Positions 24,807 through 34,700 of a stretch of DNA of 44,298 nt are shown here, piece after piece. A program made the translations under genes and the position numbers. The notes under the pieces were generated by a model, which had not been told where the DNA came from, searched no databases, and worked only from the letters and a program-made list of their open reading frames with translations. The stretch's first letter is position 1; every line of letters starts with the position of its first letter. Source of the DNA: an uncultured Saprospiraceae bacterium (GTDB lineage: Bacteria > Bacteroidota > Bacteroidia > Chitinophagales > Saprospiraceae); assembly GCA_937950315.1 (NCBI GenBank), contig CALFDU010000056.1:1-44298 (forward strand). The letters are read 5' to 3'.

Positions 24807-26069
24807 TTGACAAAACCAACTGGAAGAAAGATTAGCATTGAGGCTATGCCTCATGCCGTGAAAGGAGAGATCCAATTAGGAGGTTCAAAATCAATTGCCA
24901 ATCGAGCTTTGATTATTCAAGCTTTGTGCAATGAATCATTTGATATCAACAATTTGTCTGATAGCAAAGATACTGTAACCCTAAATAATTTGCTAAAGCA
25001 AGAAAGCGGTGATCTAAATTGTGGTCACGCTGGCACCTGCTTTAGATTCATGACCGCTTACTTAGCGACCAAGGAAGGTGAGCACATATTGACCGGAAGT
25101 GACAGGATGAAACAAAGACCAATAGCTCCTCTTGTCAACGCCTTGAATGATTTAGGAGCGAATATCAGTTACCTAGAAAACCAAGGTTATCCACCTCTAA
25201 AAATTGGAAGCCCAAAATCAGAATGGAAGGATAATGTAAGCATAGATGGTACCATGAGCAGTCAGTTTATTACTGCCCTACTTCTCATCTCACCGACTCT
25301 ACCAAATGGCCTAAAAATCAATATCGTTGGTAATTTGGTTTCAATTCCATATGTCGAGATGACATTAAAAATGATGGAATATTTTGGTATTCAATCATCA
25401 TGGGAAGGGCAGAATATATCAATCAAAAAGCAAAATTATCAAGCCAAACCATTTACAGTGGAAGCAGACTGGTCTTCGGCCAGTTATCTATATAATTTTG
25501 TGGCGCTCAATCCCGATTCTAAAATCACCATCAATGGATTGTTTGAAAAAAGTCTACAAGGTGATTCTGAGATTCAAAATTTTGCAACACCACTTGGAGT
25601 TAAATCTACTTGGACCAATGGTAAGTTGGTTATAGAAAATACGCCAGATCATGAAGAAGTATTTGAATACAACTTTATTAGACAGCCTGACTTGGCACAA
25701 TCGATTGCATGTATCTGCGCTGCAAAAAATATAATAGGTGTTTTTACAGGACTACAAACACTTTTTATAAAAGAAACAGATCGCGTAAAGGCACTTCAAA
25801 ATGAACTTGCCAAAGTGAACATCGCGATGAGTAGAATACCCAAAAGTTTAAACAATAATGGGCAAGGTGACTCATACGTTATAGAAGGAAATTATCAAGA
25901 CCCAACTTCAGAATTTAAAACCTATCAAGACCATAGGATGGCTATGGCTTTCGCGTCTTTTGCCACAAGAAGCAACATCATCATTGAAGAACCAGATGTG
26001 GTTATAAAATCCTTTCCTCGATATTGGGAAGAAATGAATAATTTAGGTTTTTCTATTAAGGATATATAG
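24807..26069 (+). CDS. aroA: EPSP synthase (3-phosphoshikimate 1-carboxyvinyltransferase)
   Basis: 420 residues starting at TTG 24807 (MTKPTGRKISIEAMPHAVKG); the internal ATG at 24846 would remove part of the first beta strand, so TTG is preferred. Motifs: GGSKSIANRALIIQALC near 28, CGHAGTCFRFMTAYLA near 72 (the usual NxGTxxR site has His-Ala here), GSDRMKQRPIAPLVNAL near 98, SSQFITALLLISPTL near 150, ETDRVKALQNELAKV near 325, and TYQDHRMAMAFASFA near 375. It joins PEP to shikimate 3-phosphate in the pathway to chorismate. Monocistronic by context, 53 bases after the OmpA lipoprotein. Confidence 0.95.
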   Translation: MTKPTGRKISIEAMPHAVKGEIQLGGSKSIANRALIIQALCNESFDINNLSDSKDTVTLNNLLKQESGDLNCGHAGTCFRFMTAYLATKEGEHILTGSDRMKQRPIAPLVNALNDLGANISYLENQGYPPLKIGSPKSEWKDNVSIDGTMSSQFITALLLISPTLPNGLKINIVGNLVSIPYVEMTLKMMEYFGIQSSWEGQNISIKKQNYQAKPFTVEADWSSASYLYNFVALNPDSKITINGLFEKSLQGDSEIQNFATPLGVKSTWTNGKLVIENTPDHEEVFEYNFIRQPDLAQSIACICAAKNIIGVFTGLQTLFIKETDRVKALQNELAKVNIAMSRIPKSLNNNGQGDSYVIEGNYQDPTSEFKTYQDHRMAMAFASFATRSNIIIEEPDVVIKSFPRYWEEMNNLGFSIKDI

Positions 26070-26120
26070 AATTATTTGGGATCAAGAATTCGCATTATGA
26101 AGTTCTCACGTTAAGACATA

Positions 26121-26151
26121 AAAAAAGCCATTGTGTTTCCACAATGGCTTT
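26121..26151 (-). terminator. Intrinsic terminator downstream of mscL
   Basis: GCCATTGTG (26127-26135), loop TTTC, CACAATGGC (26140-26148). A run of A on the left makes the U-tract for minus-strand transcripts from mscL. It could also weakly end aroA. Confidence 0.85.
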
Positions 26152-26171
26152 CATAATTTATCTGCAATAGA

Positions 26172-26549
26172 TTACTTTTTCAAAGCATCTCTAATTTCAG
26201 TCAATAATGTTTGATCAGCAGTCGGAGCTGGAGCCGGAGCTGCACCCATAAACTTGATCTTCATTTTACCTAAAACAAATAATACCCATCCAACTATCAA
26301 TAAGTTGATGATCGTGTTAATCCACTTTCCGTAGTTGATCGCATTTGCTGGCTTATCTCCTTCAGCTGGATCCAATATATACTTCATGTCAGCAAAGTCG
26401 ATTCCACCTGCAAAGTGTCCTACGATCGGCATGATGATATCTGAAACGAAACCATTGACTACAAGTCCAACAGCTCCTGCAAGAATAACTGCAATTGCAA
26501 AATCAATTACATTCCCCGTAAAAATAAATTCTTTAAATTCCTTTAACAT
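26172..26549 (-). CDS. mscL: Large-conductance mechanosensitive channel
   Basis: 125 residues with two membrane segments. The N-terminal amphipathic helix and pore segment read FKEFIFTGNVIDFAIAVILAGAVGLVVNGFVSDIIMPIVG, matching the MscL TM1. A short periplasmic loop (residues about 48-72) precedes TM2 (about 75-95, WINTIINLLIVGWVLFVLGK), and the cytosolic C-terminus has a Pro/Ala hinge (AAPAPAPTADQ) and a final helix TLLTEIRDALKK. The protein opens at near-lytic membrane tension to release solutes in osmotic downshock. Own promoter-like element upstream and a strong terminator downstream indicate a single-gene transcript. Confidence 0.97.
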   Translation of the reverse strand: MLKEFKEFIFTGNVIDFAIAVILAGAVGLVVNGFVSDIIMPIVGHFAGGIDFADMKYILDPAEGDKPANAINYGKWINTIINLLIVGWVLFVLGKMKIKFMGAAPAPAPTADQTLLTEIRDALKK

Positions 26550-26596
26550 GTTAATCTGTTTTGTTTACTAAATTATTAAGCTCGATTATAAAAATA

Positions 26597-26604
26597 CAAA
26601 TTTA
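26597..26604 (-). promoter_or_regulatory. Bacteroidota -7 element (TAAATTTG) for mscL
   Basis: Exact TAnnTTTG on the minus strand, 47 bases upstream of mscL, within a strongly AT-rich spacer (26550-26624). Confidence 0.35.
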
Positions 26605-26624
26605 AATTTTTTATATATAAAAAA

Positions 26625-27005
26625 TTACTGAACAACAATATTAACAGTTGCTTCGTCCTCGTTTCCAGAGGTATCCACAGCCCTGATAGTGATGTCATAG
26701 TCACCTACTGCTGTATTTGGGTCTAGTGTAAGTTGGAAATTAAATGGAAAATCCGTTGGTTCTTGAAACTCTGAGATGGTTTCATCAAGCCCAAGTGTAG
26801 ATGAAATTATTACAACACTTCCTAAAGCTACATCATCTGTCGCTCTGCCTACGATTTCTACTACATCAGCCACTGTAAAGGCATCTCCGTCATTTGGAGA
26901 ACTTATTTGAATGTTGGGATTTACGATATCTCCATCTTCAGTACAAGCACTAAATCCAACAAACATGAGGATTAGAAGGCTTAAAAACGTTAATTTCTTA
27001 TTCAT
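26625..27005 (-). CDS. Ig-like domain lipoprotein
   Basis: 126 residues: lipoprotein signal ending FSAC (Cys about 21), then a single bacterial Ig/fibronectin-like beta-sandwich. It reads NIQISSPNDGDAFTVADVVEIVGRATDDVALGSVVI, then DPNTAVGDYDITIRAVDTSGNEDEATVNIVV. The DxxGN end strand is typical of chitinase-type or cadherin-like Ig repeats. No enzymatic motif. It is divergent from the large secreted protease; a role on the cell surface or as a small binding partner is inference. Confidence 0.85.
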   Translation of the reverse strand: MNKKLTFLSLLILMFVGFSACTEDGDIVNPNIQISSPNDGDAFTVADVVEIVGRATDDVALGSVVIISSTLGLDETISEFQEPTDFPFNFQLTLDPNTAVGDYDITIRAVDTSGNEDEATVNIVVQ

Positions 27006-27103
27006 ATTAATCTTTTGTCTTACTAATTTTATGACGTCTAATATTATAAAAGTATCATCTTTATATTAGAGTATTGCTAATATGTCCAAAAAATTAAATT
27101 CCC

Positions 27104-30100
27104 TTGAAGAAAAGTGAAGCAAGAATCAGAATCAAATTCCATTCTTTACCAGCATTTGGTCTCATAATATTGTTTCTCATCTCTAGTTTTTCAACAACAT
27201 TTGCGCAAGCAAAAAAATCCATTCAATTAAATGATGAACATCTAAAATCCATCTTTTCAGATCATCGTATTTCATCAAAGAGAGAATACCAAATAACCAT
27301 TCCTTCAGCTGACGGGACGCTCTTACCCGCTATAATTATGGATGATCAATTGTTAGGAACTGACATTCAGGCTCAATTTCCAAATCATCATAACTTTAAA
27401 ATTGTAAAAATTAACGGACAAAAAGCTTCAGGTAAAATATTGATCACCCCTGAAGGTATTTTTGTCACTCACCACACCAAGGATGGAATCGCAAGCATCT
27501 ACCCAGATCCAATATCCAATTTATATGTTTTAGAAAAAGGAATGCATGACAAAGAAGCAATCATATGCGGTGTCAAAAAAACAATCCAACAAAACGAAGT
27601 CAGAAACATCCTGACCAACAATGGCGACTTTCTGCGCTCATATCGAATGGCAGTAATTACAACAGGGGAATTTTATCAAAACAACGGAAACAACGATTCT
27701 GCTGTCCTTGCATGGGTCATTTATGCGATGAATGGGCTGAATACGATTTTTGAAAATGACATAGCCATACGTTTTGACTTAGGAAATAGAATTTTTCTAT
27801 ACAACAATCCCAGCAATGATCCATTTGTACCCAATACAAATTTCGATGATCGAACAAATCAAGCTGGTCTTGCTCTAGCCGATAGATTCAATATCAATGA
27901 GTATGATATCGGGCATGTTTTTCACAACCACCTTACCAACCCCAATTGGCAATCCGGTGGAGTTGCACAACTTGCATCACTGTGTCTCGACCAGATGAAC
28001 AATGGATCTCCTAGCAAAGCAAGAGGTTGGTCTGGAGCATTCTCCAATCAAGAAAATCGTTGGATTCAATTATTGGCACATGAAATTGGACATCAATGTG
28101 GAGCTCACCATACTTTTAATGGAGAAGGAGAAGCATGCGATGATGCCATTTCTGATGGACATTCATTTGAAATAGGAAGTGGCTCAACCATCATGTCCTA
28201 TCAGGGAATATGCGGAGCAATACAAAATATCCCTTCACAAGCTGAAGCCGACAACTATTTTCATGTGGACAACCTCTTCGACATGCTCAGCCATGTGCAG
28301 AACAGTGCGTGTCATGGTACCATAACAACAGGAAATAATTTCCCGACGGTCGATCCAAATCCATGCGGTGTAAACCAATTTCGTATACCAAAAGATACGC
28401 CATTTAGATTAAGTGGAGCGGGCTCGGATCCAGATGGCGATGCTATTACATACTGTTGGGAACAATACGATGAAGACGGAAATGGAACCAGCACGCAAGG
28501 AGAAATAGGTACTCAAGCATCAAATAATATTGTTGGACCAAATTTTAGAAGTTTTCCTCCTAGCAATTCACCAGAAAGAATATTTCCTTCAATGAATACG
28601 CTTGTCAGTTTTAGCAATGATCCATTTGAAGCATTGCCCAGGAACGCAAGAGAACTCAATTTTAGATTGACTGTCAGAGACAACAATCCTGGTGGAGGCG
28701 CTTTCGCCATTGAAGAACTTTCTTTAACAGTCCAAAACAGTGGTCCACTTGAAATTACTTCACCTGCACAGAATGACAATATCATTGCAGGACAAAACTG
28801 GAACATTACATGGAATACTGGAGGCAGCAGTGATCTTTGCAATCTTGTCGACATCAGTCTTTCCATTGATGGTGGACTAAGCTTTGGTATTCCGATTGCA
28901 ACACAGATACCCTACTCTACTGGAACCTTCAATTATAATTTCCCTAGTTCAACACCCAACACCGATGAGGCAATAATAAAAATAGAGTGCGCCGATTACA
29001 GCTGTTTTGGATTTTTCCAAATCACAAGAAACTTCACCATTGAGTCAGATTGCAATGGTGTGTTTACCTCACTTTGTGAGGATTCCCCCTTAGCCACTTT
29101 ACAAGGAGACCCAAGCTTAAATCTAAATGCTGAATTCAGCTTTGGTGACATCATGGATGCAATTCAAGTAAGCGTCACTGCTACAGATCCTCTCGCCAAT
29201 ACCGTACGAAACGGCTTAAACGGAAATTGTCAACAAATCCTTTTCCCTTCAGGAAATGCAGTGGCAACACCTCATGATTACTTTGCATTTCAAGTTTCTG
29301 AAAGCGGCACCTATATCTTGGATCCACAATCAAATCAGTTTTTGATATATTATATCTTCAATGCAGACAACTATAACCCAAACAACCCATGTCCTAGCTT
29401 CATTGCTTCCAATGCATCAGAAGATCCAGCAGCACCCGGAACAACCTCAACTGCCGCTGCCCCAGTCATTACTGTCGAATTGGAAAAATGTAAAAATTAT
29501 CTTGCTGCAGGCACATTCTTCAATAACCCATTTACCATTAACCTTAACTTTCTTGGACCAGGAGAAATTATAAACAACGCAGAACCATTTACCCCCGGAA
29601 CAGATTACACTTTTGCAGCCATTAATCAATCCAACGGTATCATCCAAAGCGTTTCAAGTGATGCTGATTTCACGACACTCGATGGTGGCATCTATGAGGT
29701 ACACGGAATTCAATACGAATCCGGAACAGATCCCAATACATGGATCGGAAGAACCCAATCAAGCTTACTAACAGACGGTATTTGCCTCTTTTACTCCAAC
29801 AATCAAAGACTGCTCGACATCACAAGTATCCTCGTCGACAGCGATGGTGATGGCTTTTTATCTGATGTGGATTGTGATGACAACGATCCTACGATAAATC
29901 CATCAGCCAGTGAAATCGTAAACAATGATATTGATGAGAACTGTGATGGAATCGCTCAAGTCATTGACATGGATATGGATGGATTCAATTCCAGTGAAGA
30001 TTGTGATGACGCTTCCGCAAATATCAATCCAGCTGCCATTGAAATACCCAACAACACCATAGATGAAGATTGTGATGGAGTCGCACTCGTCATCGATAAT

Positions 30101-31387
30101 GACATGGATGGTTTTAACTCAGATGAGGATTGTAATGATGCTGATGCAAATATCAACCCCACTGCCATAGAAGTACCCAATAACACCATAGATGAGAATT
30201 GTGATGGAATCGCTCTTGTCATCGACAATGATATGGATGGCTTTAACTCAGATCAGGATTGTAATGACGCTGACGCAAATATCAACCCCACTGCCGTAGA
30301 AATACCCAATAATGCCGTCGATGAGGATTGCGATGGAATCGCTCTTGTCATCGACAATGATATGGATGGCTTTAACTCAGATGAAGATTGCAATGACGCT
30401 GACGCAAATATCAACCCTACTGCCATAGAAATACCCAACAACGCCATCGACGAGGATTGTGATGGCACGGCACTTGTCATCGATGATGACATGGACGGAT
30501 TTCATTCCGATATAGATTGTGATGACAACAATGCAGACATCAATCCCAATGCTACAGAGATTGTAAACAATACCATAGATGAAGATTGCGACGGTATTGC
30601 ACAGATGATCGACATGGATATGGATGGATTTAATTCAGATGAAGATTGCGATGACTCCAACGCAGACATCAACCCCAACGCTACAGAAATTCCAATGAAT
30701 GGAATCGATGAAGACTGTGATGGTGAAGACGCCATCATAGACAACGACAATGATGGATTCAGTTCCGCAGAAGATTGTGATGATGACAATCCTGATATAA
30801 ATCCCGATGCCACAGAAATCGCCAACAATGATATCGACGAGGATTGTGATGGAGAAATCTTAACCATCGACGAAGACATGGATGGATTCAATTCAGATGA
30901 AGATTGTGACGACAATAATATGGACATCAATCCCGATGCCTTAGAAATTCCAAACAACACCATTGATGAAGACTGTAATGGTGAAGCATTGATCATCGAC
31001 GAAGACATGGATGGATTCAACTCAGATGAAGATTGCGACGACAACAACGCTGATGTCTATCCAGGTGCTACTGAAATTTTGGACAATGAAATCGACGAAG
31101 ATTGTGACGGAGCTGACCTCAGTGATATCCATGAAATTGATGGGACTACAATAAATCTTTATCCCAACCCTACAACAGGGGTCATCTTCTTAGAAAAGGA
31201 TAAAGACATCAAATTAAACATCAGAATCATCGATATGAATGGAAGAGTTTTACATTCTGCAGAATCAATTCATTCTGTTCAATATAGTATCGACATGCAA
31301 AATTTTACTTCTGGAACCTACTTAATAGAAATCAGTAATCCTAAAACAGAGTCAATGGTATTTGAAAAAGTGATAAAGATTGAATAA
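27104..31387 (+). CDS. T9SS-secreted reprolysin-like zinc metalloprotease with ten MopE-like repeats
   Basis: 1427 residues from TTG 27104; the signal peptide ends at TTFAQA (about 36). After a propeptide-like region lies a zinc protease domain (about 180-405) with HEIGHQCGAHH at 326-336 and the Met-turn SGSTIMSYQGIC. Ig/PKD-like and adhesin-like beta domains follow (about 420-910). Next come ten tandem 43-residue repeats (914-1343), each with DMDGF..DEDCDD and IDEDCDG, resembling the MopE metal-binding and calcium-loop family. A type IX sorting domain (LYPNPTTGVIFLE to the end) directs it to the surface. The repeats probably bind Ca2+ and form a stiff stalk (inference). Reverse frames over the repeats are shadows. 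Confidence 0.92.
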   Translation: MKKSEARIRIKFHSLPAFGLIILFLISSFSTTFAQAKKSIQLNDEHLKSIFSDHRISSKREYQITIPSADGTLLPAIIMDDQLLGTDIQAQFPNHHNFKIVKINGQKASGKILITPEGIFVTHHTKDGIASIYPDPISNLYVLEKGMHDKEAIICGVKKTIQQNEVRNILTNNGDFLRSYRMAVITTGEFYQNNGNNDSAVLAWVIYAMNGLNTIFENDIAIRFDLGNRIFLYNNPSNDPFVPNTNFDDRTNQAGLALADRFNINEYDIGHVFHNHLTNPNWQSGGVAQLASLCLDQMNNGSPSKARGWSGAFSNQENRWIQLLAHEIGHQCGAHHTFNGEGEACDDAISDGHSFEIGSGSTIMSYQGICGAIQNIPSQAEADNYFHVDNLFDMLSHVQNSACHGTITTGNNFPTVDPNPCGVNQFRIPKDTPFRLSGAGSDPDGDAITYCWEQYDEDGNGTSTQGEIGTQASNNIVGPNFRSFPPSNSPERIFPSMNTLVSFSNDPFEALPRNARELNFRLTVRDNNPGGGAFAIEELSLTVQNSGPLEITSPAQNDNIIAGQNWNITWNTGGSSDLCNLVDISLSIDGGLSFGIPIATQIPYSTGTFNYNFPSSTPNTDEAIIKIECADYSCFGFFQITRNFTIESDCNGVFTSLCEDSPLATLQGDPSLNLNAEFSFGDIMDAIQVSVTATDPLANTVRNGLNGNCQQILFPSGNAVATPHDYFAFQVSESGTYILDPQSNQFLIYYIFNADNYNPNNPCPSFIASNASEDPAAPGTTSTAAAPVITVELEKCKNYLAAGTFFNNPFTINLNFLGPGEIINNAEPFTPGTDYTFAAINQSNGIIQSVSSDADFTTLDGGIYEVHGIQYESGTDPNTWIGRTQSSLLTDGICLFYSNNQRLLDITSILVDSDGDGFLSDVDCDDNDPTINPSASEIVNNDIDENCDGIAQVIDMDMDGFNSSEDCDDASANINPAAIEIPNNTIDEDCDGVALVIDNDMDGFNSDEDCNDADANINPTAIEVPNNTIDENCDGIALVIDNDMDGFNSDQDCNDADANINPTAVEIPNNAVDEDCDGIALVIDNDMDGFNSDEDCNDADANINPTAIEIPNNAIDEDCDGTALVIDDDMDGFHSDIDCDDNNADINPNATEIVNNTIDEDCDGIAQMIDMDMDGFNSDEDCDDSNADINPNATEIPMNGIDEDCDGEDAIIDNDNDGFSSAEDCDDDNPDINPDATEIANNDIDEDCDGEILTIDEDMDGFNSDEDCDDNNMDINPDALEIPNNTIDEDCNGEALIIDEDMDGFNSDEDCDDNNADVYPGATEILDNEIDEDCDGADLSDIHEIDGTTINLYPNPTTGVIFLEKDKDIKLNIRIIDMNGRVLHSAESIHSVQYSIDMQNFTSGTYLIEISNPKTESMVFEKVIKIE
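29843..31132 (+). repeat. Tandem array of ten 129-bp coding repeats
   Basis: Ten units of exactly 129 bp begin at 29843, 29972, 30101, 30230, 30359 and so on to 31132, all in frame in the metalloprotease. Units 3-5 are the most alike; by hand count units 4 and 5 differ at about 16 of 129 positions, mostly at third codon bases. The remaining units are more diverged. Each unit encodes two Asp-rich loops and a Cys pair. Confidence 0.9.
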
Positions 31388-31392
31388 GCAAA

Positions 31393-31749
31393 CTAATCAG
31401 TTTTCCTTTTTCTATTCCAATGCCAATAAAGCAATGAGACCAACATAGCAACCATTGTCCCAAAAAACTCACGGGTTGCCTCAACATCATCTGATTCTAA
31501 ATCCAACATCGATGGCATCCCTGATGAAGTCCACTGAACAAGATCACCAAGGTTACTCACCAAATAAATAATCAAAGCAATGCTATATAGCAATATCAGA
31601 TTAGAAGGTACTCTACGGAATATGTGCACCAAAGCAATCAATGCAAGTGGCATATAAATCAGAGTCCATTTTAAGAAATCATGATCATTTAAATTCACAT
31701 ACACAAAGCTTCCAAAAACAAAAACTGTTAAAAGATGTAACCATTTCAT
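31393..31749 (-). CDS. TMEM220-like small membrane protein
   Basis: 118 residues with four membrane segments. The N-terminal VYVNLNDHDFLKWTLIYMP and the C-terminal EATREFFGTMVAMLVSLLYW resemble the TMEM220 family of bacteria and animals, of unknown function (N-x-x-D followed by W, and an E-x-REFFG motif). Its ATG overlaps the TGA of the helicase-nuclease gene (31746-31749), so it is translationally coupled to it; the coupling may be a genome-compaction accident. It converges with the metalloprotease, leaving 5 bases between stops. Confidence 0.7.
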   Translation of the reverse strand: MKWLHLLTVFVFGSFVYVNLNDHDFLKWTLIYMPLALIALVHIFRRVPSNLILLYSIALIIYLVSNLGDLVQWTSSGMPSMLDLESDDVEATREFFGTMVAMLVSLLYWHWNRKRKTD

Positions 31750-34700
31750 TCTCCTGCGTTTAAGTGGTCTGCAACAAAATTACACCAACGACAAGTTTCT
31801 TCACCGCAACCTTCAGAAAATTCATGATTCTGAATTGCTTTGTATGTTGTCAATAATTCTTCTGTTACATGATCGTAATCAAATTGTGATACTTCGATTT
31901 TCTTAAATTTATATTGCCCATCTTGGGGTTCTACAAAATCAATCAAACCATAGCTCATTGCTTTGTTAAATTTTGGATCGGCATCGATCAACAATTTATA
32001 AAACACAATCTGCCTCCAATAATCTCCTGCTTTTTTTCCATTGACGGGCTCTCTAAATTTTTCAGATTTGTACTTTCCTGTCTTGTAATCAACCACATAA
32101 AAATGATCATCATGATGCACAATCTTATCTATATCTCCTTTGATAGGCACACCTTTATGTTCCACATTCCTCACTTTATACTCTAATTCATATTTTCTAG
32201 GCGTAGACCAGTTCTTTTCATTTTCATTGTAGTAATCTGCCAATACTGATTTTCCTAAAATCAAGTGATTATCAAATTCTTTGTCCGTAAAATGTTGCCT
32301 AAAGTTATCCAAGATCTTTCCATATCGCTCATGCACCAAATCCAATGGTGGTATCATTCGCTCAGGGGAATTTTCAATATCTAAAAACAATTGATGCAGT
32401 GTACCATGAATGGCGTTACCGTATCCCAAATAGGTTGAACGCGCTTGTGGCACCCTTAATATCACCTCATAATAAAAACTGATTGGGCAAGTGATGTACT
32501 TGTTAAGGTTGGTCACACTCATCACATAATTCTCTAGTACTTTATCGATAAGGTCATGATCTATCAACTGTACTTTTCCTTGTCTGAATTTTAGCAGCTC
32601 AGCTTTGTATCTCACTATTTCACCATCAAGCAAAGCTGAATTATTAATATCTTTCTCATCATCGATCAATTCTTGTACAAAGATTGATCGTTCTTTTTCC
32701 TTTCCATCTTCATTGGCAGAAGGATATGAAATATGTAATTCATCTTTTGCTCTTGTCATTGCCACAAAAAACAAACGTCTATCATCTTCGACATCACTAA
32801 GACTTGACGAGTTGACCAAGGTGACGGGATATTTGAACTGATAATTGTAATTCATTTTATCCACCCAGTTCTCCTGTTCACATCTGATCATAAATACCTT
32901 TGAAAATTCAAGACCTTTTGCCGAGTGTGCTGTAATAAAGTTCACTCCATCATTAGAATGTACAATACGTTCAAATGGAATCTGAAGTTTGTTCAATTTC
33001 ATCTTTTCAAGAATGGTTATAAAACCTTTTAGGTCAAGCCTCGAATTGGATGTTGCTTCTGACTTGATGAACTCAAAGAAGGTATTCACTACTTGCAACA
33101 TAAATGTAGAATTGGGGCCTGCCAAAATATCATCCAGCATGGTACTATCCGTCAATATCTTTTCAAGCAATACTTGAATGGTAACATTGGCAGAATCTTT
33201 TATCCAATTCTCAATGCAATTTGCAAATTTCATGATGGCATCAATTTCTTTGATACCATTTTTTTCAAGCCACGTACGATCTGCAACTACATCTCTCCAT
33301 TTTCTTTCATACAATTTCGGTTCATCACCTACTCTATTCTTATTGGCATTGATCACTTCACTTCTCTCCTCGCCTAGTCGAATACTAATCTTGGCAATCT
33401 CCCTAGGTGTAATTTCAAAATAGCTAAAGTGCAACATCTCAAAAAGCATGTGATCGGCACTATAAGATTTATCCCGTTCTTTTGATATATAGCCGAGCAT
33501 TGATGCAAGCTGTTGAATAGCCGGCATAAGTAAAACATCAATCTTCCTTTTTACATTCAAGGGAACATCATTGATCTCAAGGTATTTAATGATGTTTTCT
33601 ACGTTCCGATGCTTTCGATAAATTACTGCTACTTCATTCAAAGGATATCCTTGATCACGCAATTTCAACAATTGATTGATCAAAGCTTTTTCTTCATGAA
33701 CATTGTTGTGATACTTGGTGTAACTGATAATACCAGGAGATTTATCATAACGGCTTTCAATTAGATTTTTGTTGATATTTTCTTCAGTATTGGCAAGTCG
33801 TTCTTTGTTGTTTTGAATAAGTTCAGTTGACTTATCAAGGATCCATTGACCAGATCTATAATTTTGTTCCAAGACGATGATCGTCGGTTGGAATTTATTC
33901 TTGAATTCTAAGATGTTGTCCATATTGGCACCCTGAAATCTAAAGATGGATTGGTCGTCATCACCTACAACGAAAAGATTTGGCTGATCCCAATAATTGG
34001 CAAGAAGATAAATCAATTCATTCTGGCTACCATTTGTATCTTGATACTCATCGATAAGGAAATAGCTGTATCGTTCTTGGTACTTGAGCAGTAATTCTTC
34101 ATTATTGGTAAACTTATCCAAGCACCAAAGAATCATGTCTTCGTAATCGTAACGATTTATCTTATCCAATATGCCTTGGAAGTTCTCAAATTCATTTGCG
34201 CAAGCGATCAAATTTTCAAAAGGTTTCATCTTTCCTTCTACCTTTCCAATATTCACATCTCCTTTTTCAAAAGTCTTACCTAACTTTTTGCTGGTATACT
34301 TTCGCTTATATTTCATTTCGGGATCATCCATCAATCGTTCGCGTTCATCCTTGATGGCTTGATCGATGATTTCTGCAGACCAGTTTTCTGCCTTCATGGT
34401 ACGGAAGAGGTTGGCATATTTTTCCCACCCTCGATATATATCACCCTTGAATTTCTTAAGCGGATGATCATTTGCGAAAGCGTCAATCAGTGCTTGATAG
34501 GCATCTACCTTTTCCAGGTCTGTTATTTTTGAAAGCTCCAAATAATTACCAAAAACTTCAAGATTGTCCTGAATCACCATGTTACAAAAACTATGGTAGG
34601 TGTAAATATTGACATTGTATGCCTCTGGTCCTATGAAAGAAAGCAACCTTTTACGCATAGCAATCACACCGGCATCCGTAAATGTCATACAGAGAATATT

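Noticed and set aside
30267-30399. CGCTGACGCAAAT in repeat units 4 and 5 as extra 13-mer copies
   Set aside because: They break the core AAGC and arise from the duplicated coding unit, so they are not counted.
29956-31047. Three minus-strand frames rich in Ser and Gln, opposite the metalloprotease repeats
   Set aside because: They are antisense shadows of the repeated Asp/Asn codons and have no signal, domain or promoter.
29843-31132. Regular repeats as a possible CRISPR array
   Set aside because: Units are adjacent 129-bp coding repeats in frame, with no spacers.
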